From the NCBI GenBank assembly GCA_950295325.1, contig OX485806.1, forward strand, positions 52,759,169 to 52,823,168: 64,000 nt of DNA, in the 5' to 3' direction. The translations under genes and the position numbers were made by a program. This document shows, one piece after another, positions 59,001 through 64,000 of this stretch. The notes below the pieces were generated by a model. It ran no database searches and was not told the DNA's origin. It saw only the letters and a program-made list of their open reading frames with translations. Positions within the stretch are counted from its first letter, which is position 1. Every line of letters starts with the position of its first letter. The DNA comes from Polytrichum commune (taxonomy: Eukaryota > Streptophyta > Polytrichopsida > Polytrichales > Polytrichaceae).

Positions 59001-62000
59001 TCTATAGGCACCACATGTCTATTCTTGAATAGGATTTGACATCCTGCCTCTGATTTTTAAGTACATCCTGCGGTCAGCCAATGTGTTGTAGTACCTGAGT
59101 CTGTTTAACAATATTGTAATACTTTCTCTTCCTTGAATCTGGTCGTCACTTTTGGAAGCAAATTTATTATGGTGTCCTGGGTTGCACAAAGGCACCTAAG
59201 CAAAATCGTGGTGGTTGTCGCATCAGGAGTAAGACCTGTTACTGTGCTTTGAAATTTTATGTAATTGCATGTCATTATGCACAAGTGCCTAACGTTACAT
59301 GGTGTGTAATTTATCTATCCACCACTTTTTCAGCGAGCTAAGTGTTTTAATTGCAGGTATTTGAGAGAGCTCTACTCAGTGGATTCCAGACCCCAAATGA
59401 GGTAAGACTGCAATAAGAGTGAGGCAGTTGGAAGAGTTCTTTTGGACCTCATTTCCCAAATTGTTATATCATGATGTTGTATGAATACAATAAGCATTTC
59501 GAAAAAGTGGTAAGACATTGAAGGCAAAGTTTTTATCCTTTGGATGCAGTATGAGGATGTTTTTCTTGCAAGAGCCCATTGCCTGAGGCGTCGAATTATG
59601 GCAGGGGGTGTGGATACCAATCAAACATCGAATTTTACTCTCCTGCATGACACAGCCACTGTAAGTTTCTGTGTCATGACATGTTATCTGTCAGTTGTTT
59701 TCAATTTCTGTTTTGGATGATGATGACAATAGAGTTCTCCTTTTACTCTTTGGTACTTTTGGTCGGGAGTTGGTTGTTTTGCATAAAATACCTTCCATGT
59801 CTGGTAAGTTTCGGGTGCATGCTTGGAGGTAGTGTGGAGGTTTGAATGAGGAACATTCTACTTCGATATGTTGAGGGTCAAACTCATTTTGGCATGCCAA
59901 GAGGTGCTAAAATGAGGTTGGCCCTCAATGAACCAAAATAGGTTGCTCTTTGTTCAAATTCAAACACTACCTTTAAGCATGCACCTACAGTGGTAAGCAA
60001 CATTGATTTTGTATGCAAAAGAACCAATGGGAAATTGAAGGGGACCAAATCCAACAAAAAGTCCCATTGAGTTAAAGGATACCTCTAATGTTGTTGTGTA
60101 TATAACTCTACTTGCTGCTGTCCTCTGGTCAGAATTCAGTTAAGTGTATACCAACTTTGGGTGCTGACTAAGACTTCCCATTTCTTTATTGCAGCGTGCA
60201 ACAGAATTCATGTCCACCTACTTCCCAGACTTTGTGGATCATAATCTACGCATGCCATCGTATTGGGCTCATCTAGAAGCCAAAGTGTTGAGGAATGTTG
60301 TAGCGGCCCGTGGAGTTTGGGAAAACCTCATAAGGAGTCAGTAAGTCACTGCAGTTAACATTGAATTTTTTGACATTAGTCACAATGAAGTTGTAACTCA
60401 GACCTTCAGACGTTTGCCATTTATTCTGCAAAAGTAGTGAGAGTTTGCTTTTTATGAATGGAGTGATGATTTGTACCTACCACAGCAAATATGTACATGA
60501 AAGGCTGTCTATTATGTCTTACAGTAGTGTCAAATTGTGGTGTGAACAGTGGAAGGATGCTAGAGGTCTGGGAGAACTACATAGCTTTGGAGATTCTGCT
60601 TGGGAATGTGAAAGAGGCTCGGGCTCTTTACAAGCGCTGCTATAATCGCAGACTTGATGGAATGGGAACAGAGGTGTAGAACTGACCTATACCTTGTAAG
60701 AGCTAGAAGACATGTTTTATGCTTGCTTCCCTGAGGATTTACTTGACATAAGAAGTGTTTGAGCTCAGAAAGATATTTCAGCATTACATTGGCATACCTT
60801 ATTTACATAAGCCTAAATAGAAGAGTTTCAAAAGTTCTAGAATCTGTAATCCGTTTGAAAACTTGAACCCATGGGTGAAGCTGAAGAGGAGCGTTTTTCT
60901 GTTGTCCAGTGTGTAAATGATATCTTACCTGCGTTGCCTACGTGATCAGGTGATATGTGCTGCATGGTTGTACTTTGAGGAAGAGTATGGAACTCTTGAA
61001 GATTATGATCAAGCAGTTTTGAAGGTGAGCTTGTTGATTGCAGTTACCTTTACAACTTGATGACAAGGTGTTCATGAATCTGAAGAGCAAGCTGCTAGAT
61101 TATTTCTTGAACGACTTCAAAAGTGTGCTCTTTTGTTCTTGTTACTTCATATAGTGTCTTATGAAGGTCCTCTATGGGGAACCTTGCAAATTTGTGCATG
61201 GGTATGTGTATGTATATTTATCTGAATAGTTGAATTCACAATTATATATCACCTTTAATAAGAATGCTGTCATTAATTTCTCTGCATTCTTGTTACGGGA
61301 TGAATCTTGTTGCATCTTGTTGGAGGATTGTATTGTGATAGTCTCAGGGCATCTCACTCCAATAGTAGTTTTCTCTGGGTCAAATTAGGTTGGACCGCGG
61401 ATTGCAGAATTACAAATTATACATAACCAACAGGAGCAGAAAGTCACTGCAAACAAACTTTTTGCCAGGGAAACTATGGAGAATGAAACTGCTCAACATA
61501 AGGCAAGTAAATTCATGAGTGATTCCTGTAAGAAACCTCTTAAGAAGGTGTTAGATATGCCACCACCAAGCAGCAAAAAAAGAGGTCTTGGCTACACAGA
61601 GTCTGAGAATACATCCAAGCGGCACAAGGAAGGGACTGGACATGAGATTGAGGCTGGACAAGCAGGAACTTCAGTTACTACAGTGGTCAGGAATCAAAGT
61701 ATGGAGGAAGCAGGTATACTTTTCCTATTAGTTCTTCTCGTCTGTTCTGTTCTTGTTCTGGAAACATCAGTCTCAGAATAGAAGTTCTTCATGCTGGGGC
61801 CTGTTCTGGTGTTTGGTGCAATATTATTTAGCGTTCATTAGATCTGATTTTCCGGTGTTCTTAGAACACAAATTAATTATGGTATCTATGTGCAGAGAAA
61901 GAGAAGCAGAGTGTGGTTCCACCAACTGCAGAGGGGCCATCACAGTCAGAAGCTGCAAAAAAGCCAGTTGTGTTTAAAGATGAATGTACAATTTTTTTGT

Positions 62001-63080
62001 CAAATCTAGCACTTAATGTACGTTGTTGAGCCTCTAGGTCAATTCTTAAACCTAAGAGTCGTTTTATGTCTGAAGTTTGGATTTTGTATTTGTTAAAGAT
62101 AAATAGTAATGTTGTTTGTTCATCCAACTATATGAATCTAGTGCTGGTGTTCAATCATCTCTTTTGTTGATCAATGAGTGACAAGTATGCAAGAGTAGTC
62201 AACATTTTTTTGGAATGGTTGCAGGTGACAGAAGAGGATATTAGAGAACTCTTTAGTCTCAATTCAGCTAATTCTTGTGGGGGTGTCAAGGAAGTTCGTC
62301 TACTCCGAGAACGTGGATCCTTTAAGCCACGAGTAGGTTTCCTTTCCTGAAACATGATGCATGTTCTCAAAAATGAGGCTCTAAAAAGTCTGTACTTGCA
62401 TGTATGCAAGTTTTGTTGCATTCTATGATCACTATGCCACATACTCTAAATCTGTTCTGAAAAACTCAACTAATGCTTCTTTTGGTTTTTGTAAGACACA
62501 ATATACCTCTTGCAAATGATTCAAATATTTATTTACATGTTCATTTTGTATGAAGCAGGGGCTTGCTTATGTTGATTTTGAGGATGAGGAGTCACTTGCT
62601 ACAGCTCTGGCCAAGAACGATCAGAAGTTATACCTCAGAGGACGGGAAGTGAGTATTGCACGTTCAAATCCTACACGAGAGCGTGGTTGGGGTCGAGGCT
62701 TTGGAGCTGGCCGTGGTAGGACTGGTGCATATTGATTGATGAAATTCTATTTCCATTTCATGCTAGAAGCATGGTTAAGGGTGTTCTGTGTTCTTCATGG
62801 TCAAATGCTTGTAGATGCTGTGGTTGAAGTGTTGGTATGTTGTTTTGAGTATGCTGCTTTGTCCTGTGCTTTCAGAGTTTAAGGAGTAGCATTTGTGGAG
62901 GTAGTTGTTTTTGTGTTCAGTTTCAAGTAGACTTTGGACATCCAGGAGGATACCTTTCTATGATCTCCCAAAGCTTCAGATTCCTTACCTCTCACCTCAC
63001 TGTCTGTTGCACAGGGGGTGGGCGCCAGGGACGCCGTGGAAGCAGTGGGGGCAGAGGTGAAAAGAGGATCTTAGATGGAG
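56055..63080 (+). CDS. SART3: SART3/Prp24-type U4/U6 snRNP recycling factor (HAT + RRM)
   Basis: Exons: 56055-56204, 56628-56761, 56864-56921, 57277-57492, 57691-57972, 58118-58252, 58864-58989, 59357-59401, 59550-59660, 60195-60340, 60550-60673, 60950-61024, 61389-61713, 61896-62017, 62225-62332, 62559-62715 and 63015-63080; all junctions are GT-AG and phases match (at least 793 residues). HAT helical repeats fill residues 50-530, e.g. SYPLWLQYLEFVEEQ, RVQILFERAVSVFPVTHEIW and RAVRNCPWVGSLWRKYLLAL. A Lys-rich, NLS-like linker (PSSKKRGLGYTE, SKRHKEG) precedes one RRM (CTIFLSNLALNVTEEDIREL ... GLAYVDFED). The end is RGG-rich. SART3 reanneals U4 and U6 snRNAs after splicing, in the nucleus. Animal SART3 has two RRMs; only one is here. 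Exon 16 may read through to TGA at 62733-62735 if its intron is retained. The true 3' end probably lies beyond 64000. Confidence 0.88.
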
Positions 63081-64000
63081 GTAAATATCCCGTGTTGTGT
63101 ATCTTCATATCCTGCTAATACTGAATTTCTTAAACTTCAATAGCACATAAGAGACTGCCACATATATCCACTGTGAGTTCGAAATGAATGGAGAAAAATC
63201 ACAGAATCAACAATTTAAGGTTAAATCCGGAACTGATATTAGTCCTTCCACACTGGCTGGGAAAGTATGTGGTCAATGTGTACTTCTCCAGTTTTGAGAC
63301 TCAACATAAAAACTGTGTTTTATGGCCATGTTGTTCAGAACAGCTGCATATTTTCTGAATGTTAAGAGCATGAAGATTATAAAAATGAGGACGCTTTTTC
63401 AGTCATCCTTAGAAAAAAGATAGAATCTGTTGAGTTGTAGAAATTCCATATTAAGTTACATCTTCTAGAACCCACAGAATCTTCATGTACGTATGATTTA
63501 ATCATTTATTGCATCATATTTCAATATAAAGTACTGAGGTGGTTCTGAATTTGAACTACACTTTTTATGGGAAATACTGTGGGCCACACTAAAAATAGGA
63601 AATCAACACTAAAAACACTGGTGACAATTGTGGATGCACACTATATTCTAACCCACATTATATAATATTGGAGACCTGTGTTGTAGGTTACAGTATTTCT
63701 ATTGGATAGAAAATAGTGTGCATTTGAGACTCTCAAGAAAGTGAGATCCAATTCATACTCGTCCTCCCTGGGTGGTTTTGAATCTAGGATTAGAATGTTT
63801 TTTCCTCCAGAGTTAAAAATTGAAAATAGAAATATCCCCAAAAAATCTTTGTTGAATGTTCTTTATCCAAAGATAGGACATCCTGGAAAATTTCGGGCAT
63901 GTGGAGACTTGATGCAAAAACACTTCCCAGAGGATAAGGTTTCACACTATTTTAATGCGTGATGGAAAATATTGTGAACCACACTATACTGATGCATTGA
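63081..64000. other. Intron or 3' flank of the SART3-type gene
   Basis: No further SART3 exon could be placed. Exon 17 ends in phase 1 at a GTAAAT donor, so at least one more exon is expected downstream. Open frames at 63641-63841 (minus) and 63741-63962 (plus) overlap each other and show no known domain. Confidence 0.4.

Overview
The window is nuclear DNA of a land plant. Two intron-bearing plant housekeeping genes flank about 45 kb of nested transposable elements. The lineage is an inference: the family resemblance of the DNA-transposon transposase and the intron-rich P-type PPR-SMR gene suggest a seed-free plant (moss, lycophyte or fern), but nothing here proves it.

Layout. 1-0.7 kb: broken 3' end of a Ty1/Copia element. 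2.5-5.7 kb: a three-exon PPR-SMR organelle RNA-processing gene (+). 7.9-10.7 kb: decayed Copia pieces (gag-like, then RNase H). 10.76-49.05 kb: a Mutator-like DNA transposon (element A) that has been repeatedly invaded. 49-52.9 kb: AT-rich DNA with no gene I can support. 52.9-55.2 kb: LINE reverse-transcriptase remnant. 56.06 kb to about 63.1 kb: a SART3-type spliceosome recycling factor gene (+) in at least 17 exons, probably running past the window.

The centre is the notable part. Two related large elements share one plan: a short terminal inverted repeat, an 11-exon gene on the minus strand, a central tandem array built on a CTCTCGG-type palindrome, then a plus-strand MULE-type transposase with a SWIM zinc finger. 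The two genes diverge from the array. Element B (20272-45498) lies inside the 70-bp array of element A and is flanked by a 10-bp duplication of array sequence. I reconstructed all 11 exons of the minus-strand gene in both copies; exon boundaries and phases agree. Its C-terminal third has the order and signatures of a beta-class N4/N6 amino-methyltransferase: a DLFFADVP stretch where DPPY is expected, then an MDWxCGLGGS motif I split by a phase-1 intron. A divergently arranged transposase plus methylase-like gene around a palindromic array is the best candidate here for an undescribed system. Both copies are now broken, mostly by different lesions, so each helps to interpret the other.

Later insertions date the pile-up: three solo LTRs with 5-bp target duplications (one splits an exon of the A gene), and one very young complete 11.15-kb Gypsy element (29152-40301, LTRs differing at 3 of 1970 positions, GTCCC duplication) in the leader of the element B transposase. 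The Gypsy gag-pol frame is intact except for one missing T inside the integrase.
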